Shown in pieces: positions 34,813 to 44,425 of a stretch of 64,000 nt of DNA; position 1 is the stretch's first letter; the number at the start of each line of letters is the position of its first letter. This DNA comes from Mesorhizobium sp. WSM3859 (GTDB taxonomy: Bacteria; Pseudomonadota; Alphaproteobacteria; Rhizobiales; Rhizobiaceae), in assembly GCF_002295065.1 (NCBI RefSeq), contig NZ_NSGG01000004.1, forward strand, positions 496,001 to 560,000, written 5' to 3'. The notes beneath the pieces are model-generated. The model ran no database searches, was not told the DNA's origin, and was given only the letters and a program-made list of their open reading frames with translations. The translations under genes were made by a program, and so were the position numbers.

Positions 34813-35637
34813 ATGCCGAAATCCGACAATCCGCCGTTTCCAGCGGCCCTTCGCCTTTTCTCCGCGGCTGTCATCATCGTCCTGATCGTAGGCGCCGGCC
34901 TGTTTTTCGCGCCCGCGCTGGTCAAGCCGCGCTGGCCCTGGTCCGTCACGCCGTTCAGCGCCCGCTTCCTCGGCGGCTTCTATACTGCCGAAATGGCGGT
35001 GATGGCGGCGCTCTTGTTCTGGAATCGCTGGTCGCCCGGCAGGCTGGTGCTCGTCATGGCCTTCATCTTCACCGTCATCGTGTCGGCGGCTTCGTTCATC
35101 AATCTCGGCTATTTCAACTTCGAACGAAAAGCGGCCTGGCTCTGGTTCCTGGTCTATCTTGCCTCGGCCGCGGTATCCGGGCTGTTCCTGTGGCGGGCCA
35201 GGGCCCGTCCTTCGGCAAAAGGCGTGGCCTTAACCCCGGCATGGCGCGGCTACATGTCAACGGAAACGGCGATCCTTGGGCTATACGGCGTCGGCATGTT
35301 GCTGTTTCCCCGGGTGGTCAGCAGCAGCTGGCCCTGGCCGGTCGATCCCTTTCACGCCCAGGTCTACAGCGCCATCTTCCTCGCCGGCGCCGGCGGCGTA
35401 TATCTCCTCTGGAAAAACGCTCCGCGCGAGGAACTGCTGGTGCTCGGCCTAGCGCAGTTTCTGGTTGGCCTGCTTGCCATCCTTGGCCTGGTCATCACCG
35501 ACGCTGCGGTGCACCGGATCGACTGGACGGCGACAAAGACATTATGCTGGCTCGCCCTTTTCGGCTGGATCGGTCTCAGCGGCGTCTTCAAACTCTACGC
35601 CGCCTCCCGGTATTTTGGCTCGCAATCGGCATCCTAG
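34813..35637 (+). CDS. Integral membrane protein, function unknown
   Basis: About 274 residues from ATG 34813; earlier in-frame starts at 34720 and 34777 are possible. Roughly eight hydrophobic helices are visible in two similar halves, each containing a WPWxVxPF motif (RWPWSVTPFSARFLGGFY and SWPWPVDPFHAQVYSAIF), so the protein may be an internal duplication. No catalytic or transport motif was recognised. It is divergent from the cyclase gene at 33194. Confidence 0.68.
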   Translation: MPKSDNPPFPAALRLFSAAVIIVLIVGAGLFFAPALVKPRWPWSVTPFSARFLGGFYTAEMAVMAALLFWNRWSPGRLVLVMAFIFTVIVSAASFINLGYFNFERKAAWLWFLVYLASAAVSGLFLWRARARPSAKGVALTPAWRGYMSTETAILGLYGVGMLLFPRVVSSSWPWPVDPFHAQVYSAIFLAGAGGVYLLWKNAPREELLVLGLAQFLVGLLAILGLVITDAAVHRIDWTATKTLCWLALFGWIGLSGVFKLYAASRYFGSQSAS

Positions 35638-35694
35638 ATTTGGAGACGACTGGATTTTCGGGTGACGTCCGGTGCATCGTGCCGGGCCGATCGC

Positions 35695-35801
35695 TTAGAG
35701 CATTTCACCGTTTCAAAGGAACCGGCGAACTGCTCTATCTCTTTGTTCTGACGCAATTCCGGGCGGAAAAACCGCTTACACTTCTCCTAGAATTGCTCTA
35801 G
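35695..35801. repeat. Intergenic mosaic element, GCAATTCC family, copy B
   Basis: Arms GCAATTC (35753-35759) and GAATTGC (35790-35796), preceded by a TTAGAGC-type module from about 35695. It has the same two-module layout as copy C in reverse. It ends about 12 bases before the GNAT start codon, so the GNAT ribosome site (GGGAAAG) lies just outside it. Confidence 0.72.
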
Positions 35802-35812
35802 CCGGGAAAGCT

Positions 35813-36334
35813 ATGACCAGCACGACCTCGCCGTCCTCCGAAAAAATCGAACCGCAGCTCCGAGCCGTCCGGCCAAGCGATGCGGAGGCGCTTTGCGCTA
35901 TCTTCAACATGCCGGGCTTCCGCCAGGGCACTCTCAGGATGCCTTTCGAGAGGGTGGAGCAGGTGGAGCGGCGCATTGCCAAGTCCGGCCAGGAAACCAC
36001 CTGGATCGTCGCGGAGCTGGAAGGCAAGGTCGTCGGCCATGGCAACCTTGTCGTGCAGGGTTCGCGCCGCTCGCATGTCGGCGAGATCAATATCGGCCTT
36101 GACGATGCCTTTGTCGGCAAGGGCATCGGCTCTGCCATACTCGGCGCGCTGCTCGACGTGGCCGATAACTGGCGGGCCCTGAAGCGGGTCGAATTGACCG
36201 TCTATGCCGACAACGAACCGGCCATCCGTCTCTACACGAGCCACGGCTTCGAGGTCGAAGGTCGGCATGTGAAGGCCGGCTTCACTGACGGGCAGTACCA
36301 CGACCTCCTGAGCATGGCCCGACTGCGGTTCTGA
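35813..36334 (+). CDS. GNAT-family N-acetyltransferase
   Basis: 173 residues. The acetyl-CoA-binding motif A region is visible as INIGLDDAFVGKGIGSAIL (V/I-x-x-x-x-G-x-G segment), with ELTVYADNEPAIRLYTSHGF as the following strand and helix. It probably acetylates an amino group of a small molecule or protein; the RimJ/RimL-like pattern does not fix the substrate. An amino-sugar target is conceivable given the deacetylases nearby. Confidence 0.85.
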   Translation: MTSTTSPSSEKIEPQLRAVRPSDAEALCAIFNMPGFRQGTLRMPFERVEQVERRIAKSGQETTWIVAELEGKVVGHGNLVVQGSRRSHVGEINIGLDDAFVGKGIGSAILGALLDVADNWRALKRVELTVYADNEPAIRLYTSHGFEVEGRHVKAGFTDGQYHDLLSMARLRF

Positions 36335-36384
36335 GATTCGCTGTTTCCCTTGGCGTTTGCACCACATGCGGCTAGACGGGACCA

Positions 36385-37770
36385 ATGACCGCCGTCTTTG
36401 ATCCAACCCCTACGCCTCCGGTGGAAATTCTGGCTGTGCTGTCGCTGCTCTGCCCGGAAGTCGTGCGCGACGTCGAGCAGAACTGGAATGCACCGGTTTC
36501 CGATTACGCCCGTCATCTGTGGCGGCCGGTGGCAAGGCCTGTATCAAGCCCCGCGATCGCCGCCCGCTCGATCCTGCGCGACGTCCTGCGTCAGCGCCTC
36601 GATGTAACTATGCAGCCTGAGGAGGTCGCTAAGGTCCTCGAAGAGTTCGAGCACCGACCGGTGATTCAATCCGGCCTGCACTGCCTCCTCCTAATGGATC
36701 GGATTACCTTCGATGCCCTGCTGCTTGCCTGGCTCGGCGCGGTGGAAAACGGGCTGTCGGCATTCTTCGGCTTCATGGGCACGACGATGACCATGGAGAC
36801 CATTGGTCGGGAGGGGCCGGGATGGCTCGATGTCGGCGACGACAAGGTCAACCTGTTTGGCTTGGGGCGCCACAAACTGTGCCGCAAGAGCGTCTGCGTG
36901 GCCGGTCCTGTCTCCCTCAACAAGCGCGCGCTCGAAGCGGTTGGCGATGAAACGGATGGCAGCCGCTGGCGGGGTACACTGCTTGCCAGCCAGGACAAGG
37001 TGTTTGGAACCGCCGCCGATGCGCTGACGGCCCTCAACGAGGATCTGGTCGCAAATTGGGATCGTTCCGGCATGGCCGTTCCCGTCTTCATCGATGATCG
37101 GCTCGCCGCGACTGCCATGGCGCGGCATCTGGAATACGACGGCAGTCTTCTTTCAAAGCTGCTCACCCAGCCCGCAAGACGCCAGCGTCTCGACCGAGCC
37201 TTGCAAGAGGCCCTGTCGAGCCCATTTGGCAGATTCCTGCCCAATGCCACGGACTATTTTTGGGGCATCCGCGAGGAGCGCGTGCGCAGGCTCGTCCTCG
37301 ACAACGGGCACCTGATCGAGCCTGACAGGCCGCATGGTCTTTCCGTCCCGTTCGAGCGGCCGCATCTCAGGCAGGCGCTGCTGGACGGCGTGCTGCTGCC
37401 GAACCTGTTCCTGATGTTCCTCGTCCTTGCCATATTGCCGCGGGTGCGGGTCGTGGGCGGCCTGAGACAGATTGGCTATGTGGCGCTGTTCCACTCGATC
37501 CTGCTGGGTGCGCTGGACGAAAACGCACCGGAAGAGCGCGATCTGGCCGCGGAGCTGCAGATTCGGGAAAATGCCTGGGGCACGCGGGTCATCGACGAAA
37601 AGATCTCGGTCCGCGAGCAACTGGCCGGCCTGCCGGAAGGGGCGCTCTTTCCGGACCTGCTCCGGCAATACCGATTGCGGACATTCGCCGAGACGACCGA
37701 CGACCTGAAACTGGTTCGCGAAAACGCCCGATGGCGCAAGATCGGCAAGGCAGCGATCAAGGCGACCTGA
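36385..37770 (+). CDS. Uncharacterised 461-residue protein
   Basis: No family recognised. The protein is mostly helical in appearance and soluble apart from one hydrophobic stretch near residues 330-355 (LLDGVLLPNLFLMFLVLAIL). It contains several Cys around residue 170 (LCRKSVCVAG). The ATG has a GGGA site upstream, and codon use matches the neighbours, so it is a real gene. It converges on the trifunctional glycan gene with 46 bases between. Its position suggests a role linked to surface-glycan genes, which is only inference. Confidence 0.6.
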   Translation: MTAVFDPTPTPPVEILAVLSLLCPEVVRDVEQNWNAPVSDYARHLWRPVARPVSSPAIAARSILRDVLRQRLDVTMQPEEVAKVLEEFEHRPVIQSGLHCLLLMDRITFDALLLAWLGAVENGLSAFFGFMGTTMTMETIGREGPGWLDVGDDKVNLFGLGRHKLCRKSVCVAGPVSLNKRALEAVGDETDGSRWRGTLLASQDKVFGTAADALTALNEDLVANWDRSGMAVPVFIDDRLAATAMARHLEYDGSLLSKLLTQPARRQRLDRALQEALSSPFGRFLPNATDYFWGIREERVRRLVLDNGHLIEPDRPHGLSVPFERPHLRQALLDGVLLPNLFLMFLVLAILPRVRVVGGLRQIGYVALFHSILLGALDENAPEERDLAAELQIRENAWGTRVIDEKISVREQLAGLPEGALFPDLLRQYRLRTFAETTDDLKLVRENARWRKIGKAAIKAT

Positions 37771-37816
37771 GGCGCATAGCCGGAAGCGACGGGGGCTTAT
37801 CGGTGGGCCGGCCGCT

Positions 37817-40738
37817 TCACTCGAGCACAGCCTCGACAATGGCGACAAAGTTATCGAGCGAGCGATCCCCACGAATCTCGATGCGCGGAAGGTCGATGGG
37901 ATCGCAATCGAGGTCGGCCGGCCCGTGTCTGCCGCCGAAGCCGGTTCGATAGCCGCACTCCCTGGCCAGCCGGCCAAGCCGTTGGTCGGTGGCCGAGTAG
38001 GGTGCCGCGAACGTCGTGATTGGCCGACCGGTCCATCGTTCGACGAACATACGAGAGCGAAGGAGCTCGGCGGCCAGGTCGGACGTCGACAGACCATCGA
38101 TCGCGCGATGCGTCGCCAGATGGCTTCCGAAGAATGCACCTTCGCCGGCGAGGCGTCGAACCGTCCTGGCGTCCATAAGCGGCGTCGGCGGACCGCTGAC
38201 GGCGTCCCACTTTGCACTTTCACCCACCAGGTCCGTCACCAGAAACACTTCCGCGGTCAGGTCGTTTCTGCGCAGTATCGGCCAGGCATGGTCGGCAAAG
38301 TTCTGGAAGCCGTCATCGAAGGTGATGAGCACCGGGCGGCCAACGAAAGGCTGGCGGTCGGCGATGAACCGTTCCAACTGCTCGGAATTAATCGCGTGAA
38401 AGCCATTGGCGCGCAGCCATGCCATCTGGCTGGCGAATGCGGCGGGCGTGCACCGAAAACGGGCGAGGGCGGCCGGACCATCGTCGGCGACGCTGTGATA
38501 CATGAGGACAGGGATGCGCTGCCGCCGCTCGTTGCGTGCGACGTCGCGGCGCAAGGCCCGCGCCCCGCCCCAGACGATATTTCGCGCGACTCCTATTCCG
38601 ATGGGCGCGCGGATTGGCGCATGTTCGATCACCGGCACCGTCGCCACGTCGCCTGGCGACATGCGGCGGAAACGGTCTATGCGATAGAGCTCGGTCTCAA
38701 TCGATTGCTCGAGGACGAGGCCCTCGGCCGCTGCCAGCGTCTCTGAGATCGCTTGCGCGCCGAATGTGTTCCAGTCGAAGCCCGTCCTTTCAACATTGTC
38801 ACGCAGCACGAATGCGTGTGCGCTGACGAAACTGCCGCCAGGCGCCAGCGCCTCAGCGAATTTTTTGGCGATGCGCCGCAACTCGGCGAGATCATCCAGG
38901 TAGTAGAGTACTTCCGAACAGAAGATCAGATCCATCCCGCCCGGCAGCGTGTCGGCGGCGAAATCCAGGACTCCGAACTCGACATTCGGCTGGCCGCCGC
39001 AACGCTCACGCGCCCGCCCGACGGCTATGGCGGAGATGTCGGTTGCGGTCAAATGGCCCACTCGCGGCGCCAGCTGCCGCGTGAAGTGGCCCTCCGCGCA
39101 GGCCAGCTCAAGCGCCCGTCCGATGGGCCCGGCAGGCAGAATTTCGAGCTGCCGCTCATATTTTTCCTGCTCATAGGGCGAACCGTAGTTCCAGGGATCC
39201 TCGGTCGCGAAATGGCTGTTCCAGAACGACGTGCGATCATTCTCGTGGTCATCCGCGGCCGGTTTCCGGCGCGGCGCCGCAAGGGGCTGTGCAGGTTCGG
39301 CGCTCGACCGAACCAGTTCCTGCGCCTCAGTGGCCAATCGCGCGAGTTTGCCGAAGTGGCTGTCCCGATCGGATCGGCTTCCCGCTATAGACGACAATGC
39401 CTCGGCTGCAAATGTGTCGGCACTGGCGCCCTTTTGCGGTGCAAGCTGCTGAGGGGGCACGAGATTCAGGATCAATTCGATCCAATGACGCCTTGTCACT
39501 CTACCGAGCGCGCCGAACTGGACGCGAGCCTCGATCCGGCCTTCCATCATCAGATAGGCATAGATTTGATCGATTCCGTCCGGAAGTTCGGTCGAGGTCG
39601 GATTTCGAGCGTCGACGCGAATTCCGAGTGTCCGCCCCAGTTTGCGCGGCGCGGCAAGGTCGTCGGCGTCGAGCAGCATTTGCTCAAGGTGATACTGGAC
39701 GCGGCGTCCCGCTCCGGGATCGCCGCAGAGCTTGCCGAGTTCGATAGTCAACTCGGCGAGGGCTCCGCCGAACCTGTCCCACCTGGCCGCCAATTGCGCC
39801 GGCACCGACAGGCTTCCCTCCATAAGGCCATCGAGGACCACCTTGGCGATCTCACGCGCCCACTTGCGTCCTGCCGGGAGCGCGCGCAGGGACCGCGGGT
39901 TGATCGAGAGCGAGCCGCGGCCGCAATCTGACGCAGCGTTCCACAACGCGAACCACGCGAGTGCTGCGGCAGCGGTGCCGCCGTTGGCCTCGATCGCCCC
40001 ATTGGCATGAGCCGATGCCGGGTGTTTGACCCTGGGATCAGGCGAAAAGCCGCGGGCGATGACGTTTTCCGCATCTGACAGCATCTGCGTCGAATTGCGG
40101 GAGAGCGCGTTGGGGCTGATCCGATAGAAAGCGAGCGGCTCGTCGACCATCACCCAATTTTTGCCGAGACGTGCGAGGCGCTGCCACAGATCCCAGTCCT
40201 CACAGGTGCGCAGCGACGCATCGAAACCGCCCAACTTGACGATAGTCTCCCGGTCGACCACCAGCGCGTTCGTGCGGATGGCACACTGGCGGGCGAATGT
40301 TTCAAAGGGCTGGACCGCAACCTCCGGTGAGATGCTCGCCGGGGTGAGCGCGCCGTCGGGCATCACGCGCCGGGAACCGCAATAGGCGGCCACCGCATCG
40401 GGAGCGGTTTTCAGCGCGGCCAGCATTTTGGCTAGGAAGCTGGCATCCACCCAATCGTCGGCATCCAGAAACATCAGCCATTGGCCGCGCGCTGTCGAAA
40501 TCCCGCTGTTGCGTGCGCGAGCGAGGTTCTTGGCGGAAGAGGTCAACGTCCGAAACCGGGCATCGCACTCTACATAGGCGGCGATGATCGCGGGGGTGCG
40601 GTCCGTGGAGGCGTCGTCGACGATGATCGCTTCCCAATCCGCTATTTCCTGTTCGAGCAGGCAATCGAGGGCGCGCGGCAGCGTCGCCTCCGCATTGTGC
40701 GCAGGCACCACGATTGAAACCAGGGGCTTATGTGCCAC
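37817..40738 (-). CDS. Trifunctional protein: GT2 glycosyltransferase, NodS-like methyltransferase, NodB-like deacetylase
   Basis: 973 residues with three catalytic modules. GT2 (1-215): VSIVVPAHNAEATL, metal-binding LDADD (91-95) and CEDWDLW (179-185). A linker of about 280 residues follows. The methyltransferase (503-700) has WNYGSPYEQEKYERQL and motif I LELACAEG (543-550), resembling NodS. The deacetylase (742-970) has TFDDG (806-810) and SHLATH with H873 and H877. No signal peptide or clear membrane helix is seen, so all three may act in the cytosol on one glycan. This module order is known in annotated alphaproteobacterial proteins. Linking it to lipochitooligosaccharide-like chemistry is inference; the GT2 is not obviously a chitin synthase. 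Confidence 0.87.
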   Translation of the reverse strand: MAHKPLVSIVVPAHNAEATLPRALDCLLEQEIADWEAIIVDDASTDRTPAIIAAYVECDARFRTLTSSAKNLARARNSGISTARGQWLMFLDADDWVDASFLAKMLAALKTAPDAVAAYCGSRRVMPDGALTPASISPEVAVQPFETFARQCAIRTNALVVDRETIVKLGGFDASLRTCEDWDLWQRLARLGKNWVMVDEPLAFYRISPNALSRNSTQMLSDAENVIARGFSPDPRVKHPASAHANGAIEANGGTAAAALAWFALWNAASDCGRGSLSINPRSLRALPAGRKWAREIAKVVLDGLMEGSLSVPAQLAARWDRFGGALAELTIELGKLCGDPGAGRRVQYHLEQMLLDADDLAAPRKLGRTLGIRVDARNPTSTELPDGIDQIYAYLMMEGRIEARVQFGALGRVTRRHWIELILNLVPPQQLAPQKGASADTFAAEALSSIAGSRSDRDSHFGKLARLATEAQELVRSSAEPAQPLAAPRRKPAADDHENDRTSFWNSHFATEDPWNYGSPYEQEKYERQLEILPAGPIGRALELACAEGHFTRQLAPRVGHLTATDISAIAVGRARERCGGQPNVEFGVLDFAADTLPGGMDLIFCSEVLYYLDDLAELRRIAKKFAEALAPGGSFVSAHAFVLRDNVERTGFDWNTFGAQAISETLAAAEGLVLEQSIETELYRIDRFRRMSPGDVATVPVIEHAPIRAPIGIGVARNIVWGGARALRRDVARNERRQRIPVLMYHSVADDGPAALARFRCTPAAFASQMAWLRANGFHAINSEQLERFIADRQPFVGRPVLITFDDGFQNFADHAWPILRRNDLTAEVFLVTDLVGESAKWDAVSGPPTPLMDARTVRRLAGEGAFFGSHLATHRAIDGLSTSDLAAELLRSRMFVERWTGRPITTFAAPYSATDQRLGRLARECGYRTGFGGRHGPADLDCDPIDLPRIEIRGDRSLDNFVAIVEAVLE

Positions 40739-41106
40739 GCCGTCTTACCTGCGCCTGTTTCGAAGGGAGAACAAGGGTCCCGAAAAATAGCCGGCGATTT
40801 CCTGGTTCATCGAGCTTTGGTTTTCTTCGGCAAGAGTCGGCGACTGTCTAAAACGGGATAACGGCATCGGATGGCAGCACCGCTCTGTCAAGATCGAGGT
40901 GAATTGGAGTCAGGCAAAAGAGACTTGAAGACAGGCTTGAATGGCAAGCGCTCGTGACCGCCCAGAGCCGCAATCGATGCGCCGGGGCGAGACAAATTGC
41001 GCAGCCGCTTGCTGGCCAGCCGCGATCGGTCCATCCTTGTGAGCACCCTGGCCGTGAAGCGCGTAGCGAGATCACGCCGTCACGGCCGCAAGTGAGGTCT
41101 TGTTCC
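40739..41106. other. 368-base divergent intergenic region
   Basis: It separates the trifunctional glycan gene from the TPR cyclase gene. An open frame from 40954 is in phase with the cyclase but its translation (Arg/Ser/Pro-rich) does not look like the family, and a good GTGAGG site precedes ATG 41107. No repeat or RNA gene was recognised; promoters for both genes must lie here. Confidence 0.5.
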
Positions 41107-44100
41107 ATGGACTGCTTGGGCTGCGGTTTCGAGGTTGAGCGCGGTTTCGCCTTCTGTCCGAAGTGTGGCAAGCGCCAGCCCGTGCCATGCGCCAGTTGCG
41201 GCTACCTTTGCGCACCTGATTTCGAGTTCTGTCCGAAATGTGGGGCCAGCGTCGGTGCACCCGCAAAAGCCGTCGAACGGCCCGCTCCGACACCAAGCCG
41301 GACCATTGTGCCGGCTTCTCGAACTCCTTCGCTGCTTGCGAACATCGAAAGCGAAGATGGGCTGCATCCCGTCTCTGACGCCGATCGCCGAACGGTGACG
41401 GTCCTGTTCGCCGACCTTTGCGGTTTCACCACGCTCAGCGAGCAGCTCGACCCAGAGGTCATGCAAGCGCTGCAGAACGACTTGTTCAAGGAATTGACGG
41501 CGGCCGTGCGAAACTTTGGCGGTTTCGTCGACAAATTCATCGGCGACGCGCTGCTCGCTTTGTTCGGTGCGCCGGTCGCGCATGAGGACGATCCGGAGCG
41601 TGCGCTTCGCGCCGCTCTCGACATGATCGCCCGGACGGCGCGGCTCGGCGAAAGCACCTCCCACTCCGGGTCGCCTCTGTTACTCCACATCGGCATAAAC
41701 ACCGGTACGGTCGTTACTGGAGGATTGGGCATCGGCACCGCCAAATCCTATTCGGTGACCGGCGACACGGTGAATACGGCGCAACGCCTGCAATCGCTGG
41801 CCGCACCGGGTGAGGTGCTGGTCGGTGAGCTCACTCACAGGCTGACCCGGCATGCGTTCGCATATGAGTCGCTTGGGGATGTCGTGCTTCGCGGCAAGGC
41901 TGGCAGTGTGCTCGTCCATCGACTGGATGCACCGCTTGCGACGCCGCGTGCAGCGCGTGGGCTCGAGGCGCTCGGCCTGAGCGCGCCGATAATAGGCCGC
42001 GGTGCGGAGCTCAATAGAATGCTGGCCAGCCTTGACCAGGCGTGCGGCGGCTCGGCCCAGCTTGTCCGCCTTGTCGGAGAAGCCGGTATCGGGAAATCGC
42101 GGCTGGCGAAGGAGTTCGTCGCCCGCGTCGGCGACGAGGATCGTTTTCGCAACGTCGCCGTGCGGCAGGCGACGTGCTCACCGCTGGGGGAACAATCATT
42201 TGGCGCCTTGGGCGCGGTGGTGCGCAGCGCCGCCGGGATGATGCAAAACGACAATGGGGAGGAAATGCGGGGCAAGCTTGCAGGCTTGCTCGCCGATCTT
42301 GGCCTGCAGGGCGAGGAGGCGCAGCGGCTGATGCCTCTGCTTTACCATGTGCTTGGCCTTGGCGACCCCGATGCCACCCTGCAGCATGTCGAGCCCGAGC
42401 AGTTGCGTCGGCAAATTCTCTACGCGGTCCGCACAATCATCGAACGGCGGCTTGCTTTATCGCCGCTGTTGATTGTCGTCGAAGACCTGCACTGGGCCGA
42501 CGCCGCGTCGCTCGAGGCACTGCGTTTCGTGATGGACAGGTTGGAACGCACGCGGCTGATGTTGCTGGTCACGCATCGTCCGGCGCCGGACAACGAGCAG
42601 CTCGACTCAAGTCGGGTCAGCCACACAGCGCTCAGGCTATCGCCGCTCAACAGTGATGAGGGACGCAGCCTGCTGGCGGCGCTTTTCGGCGAGAGCTGGG
42701 TAAGCTCCACAGGCAGCCTTGTCGACCAGATCCTCGAGCGTGCGGGCGGCAATCCGCTTTTTATAGAGGAGATCGTGCGCGGCCTTATCGATCGCGGTGT
42801 CCTGGTGCGCGAGGGCCAGCGATGGCAGACTGTGGCAGGCGAAGTCGCAACCGGCATTCCCGCCACTATCCAGGCAATGTTGCTTGCCCGCGTCGACCGG
42901 CTGCCCCAGGAGGTGCGCCGGTTGGCGCAGGAAGCCGCGGTAATCGGCCCGCGCTTCGATGCGGCACTTCTGAAAGCCGTGACAGCCGACCCGGGCCGCC
43001 TGGAGGCCGGCTGCGAACTGCTTTGCGATGCGGAAATCATCGAGGAAGTTGCAGGATCAGGCTCGGTCTCGTCGCAAAGCTACCGCTTTACGCAAACATT
43101 GCTGCAGGACGTGATCTACCAGAACCTTCTCCTGCAACGCCGGACCGACATCCACGGGCGGGTCGGTGCTGCCTTGGAGCAACTGTGCGGCGACAAGCCG
43201 GAACGGCTCGAGGATTTGACCGCGCTCGGTCATCATTTCGCACAGAGCGTCGAGCGGGAGAGGGGCGCGCGTTACCTGCAGGCGGCGGGCGATCGCGCCC
43301 GCATGATATATGCCAACGACGACGCCCTTCGTTTCTACGAGCGAGCACTGACTGCGTTGGGCGCGACCGGGCAAACACCGCTCAAACTGGCAATCGCAGA
43401 GCGCATTGCCGACTTGAGCGGCCCGGCAGGCCGCCGCGACGTCGCGCACCAGCACTACGAGACGGTGCTGCAGGCATATCGCGCGTCGGCCGATCGTGTC
43501 GCTTCAGCGCGGGTTTTGCGCAAGATCGGTCGGCTGCTCTGGGACGTCGGCAAGCGGGACAACGCGGAATCGCGCTACGCCGAAGCGGCAGCGCTGCTCG
43601 ATGGAGCCGATGCCCCGGTCGAGCAGGCGCATCTCTGGCAAGAACGTGGCCGACAGGCGTTCCGTAGCGGAGACAACGCTCTCGCGGCAAAATGGGCGGA
43701 CGCGGCGCTGGATTGCGTACGCACGCTGACAACCGAGCATGTCTCCGAGGTAGGGCGTGATGCCACTCTTGTGACCGCCGAGGCGCTCAATACCAAGGCT
43801 GTCGCGTTGGCGCGCCTTGGACGAGACCGCGAAGCCGTTGGCCAGGTCGAGCGTAGCATCGAATTGGCCGAAGCCGCCGGCCTGCTGGCCACGGCTTGCC
43901 GCGGCTACACCAATCTCGGCGTGCTTTACACGACCATCGACCCGGCGAAGGCGATGGAGGTCTGTCGGCGCGGTCTTGATGTGGCGCGCCGTATTGGTGA
44001 TTTGGGATACCAGGCGCGCCTCCTCGCCAATCTGGCGGTCGCCTGTTGTACCTTCACGGATCGCTGTCCGACGGAGGGCGTGCCTGCTGCCGAGAAGGCC

Positions 44101-44406
44101 ATCGAGATCGATCGGGCGCTCGACCAGCGCGAGCACCTGTCGGTGCCATTGATCGTGCTTGGGCAGATCCACCAGTGCAACGGCCGTCCGGAACTGGCGA
44201 TTGGCTTGTTCCACGAAGCACTGGACGTAGCTCGCGAAACGGGCGAACCGCAGCTGCTGTTTCCGTGCTATGATGGTCTCGCGACGCTCAATCTCGACCT
44301 CGACAATCTGGCCGAGGCCGAACGCTACTTTTCCCTGGCGCAGGGTATATGCGCCCAGCACGGGCTCGACCCGGAAGGGCTTGTGGTGCTGCCTTTTCTC
44401 GACTAG
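41107..44406 (+). CDS. Multidomain cyclase: double zinc ribbon, class III cyclase, AAA ATPase, TPR
   Basis: 1099 residues from ATG 41107. Two CxxC...CxxC zinc ribbons lie at C3/C6/C17/C20 and C28/C31/C42/C45. The cyclase domain (about 94-270) has D102, K142 and D146 and the TGDTVNTAQRL motif. A STAND/AAA-type ATPase follows with P-loop GEAGIGKSR (324-332) and Walker B LLIVVEDLHWAD. The C-terminal 400 residues are helical repeats of TPR type (NTKAVALARLGRDREAVGQV, GYTNLGVLY). This layout is common in rhizobia, many copies per genome; the ATPase-TPR part is probably a ligand- or protein-responsive switch for cAMP output. Confidence 0.9.
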   Translation: MDCLGCGFEVERGFAFCPKCGKRQPVPCASCGYLCAPDFEFCPKCGASVGAPAKAVERPAPTPSRTIVPASRTPSLLANIESEDGLHPVSDADRRTVTVLFADLCGFTTLSEQLDPEVMQALQNDLFKELTAAVRNFGGFVDKFIGDALLALFGAPVAHEDDPERALRAALDMIARTARLGESTSHSGSPLLLHIGINTGTVVTGGLGIGTAKSYSVTGDTVNTAQRLQSLAAPGEVLVGELTHRLTRHAFAYESLGDVVLRGKAGSVLVHRLDAPLATPRAARGLEALGLSAPIIGRGAELNRMLASLDQACGGSAQLVRLVGEAGIGKSRLAKEFVARVGDEDRFRNVAVRQATCSPLGEQSFGALGAVVRSAAGMMQNDNGEEMRGKLAGLLADLGLQGEEAQRLMPLLYHVLGLGDPDATLQHVEPEQLRRQILYAVRTIIERRLALSPLLIVVEDLHWADAASLEALRFVMDRLERTRLMLLVTHRPAPDNEQLDSSRVSHTALRLSPLNSDEGRSLLAALFGESWVSSTGSLVDQILERAGGNPLFIEEIVRGLIDRGVLVREGQRWQTVAGEVATGIPATIQAMLLARVDRLPQEVRRLAQEAAVIGPRFDAALLKAVTADPGRLEAGCELLCDAEIIEEVAGSGSVSSQSYRFTQTLLQDVIYQNLLLQRRTDIHGRVGAALEQLCGDKPERLEDLTALGHHFAQSVERERGARYLQAAGDRARMIYANDDALRFYERALTALGATGQTPLKLAIAERIADLSGPAGRRDVAHQHYETVLQAYRASADRVASARVLRKIGRLLWDVGKRDNAESRYAEAAALLDGADAPVEQAHLWQERGRQAFRSGDNALAAKWADAALDCVRTLTTEHVSEVGRDATLVTAEALNTKAVALARLGRDREAVGQVERSIELAEAAGLLATACRGYTNLGVLYTTIDPAKAMEVCRRGLDVARRIGDLGYQARLLANLAVACCTFTDRCPTEGVPAAEKAIEIDRALDQREHLSVPLIVLGQIHQCNGRPELAIGLFHEALDVARETGEPQLLFPCYDGLATLNLDLDNLAEAERYFSLAQGICAQHGLDPEGLVVLPFLD

Positions 44407-44425
44407 CCGGGGTGGGAGGTTGGAA

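Noticed and set aside
37817..40738. Trifunctional glycan gene as a true nodulation gene
   Set aside because: No nod box or other nod genes were seen nearby; only module-level similarity to NodS and NodB folds is supported.
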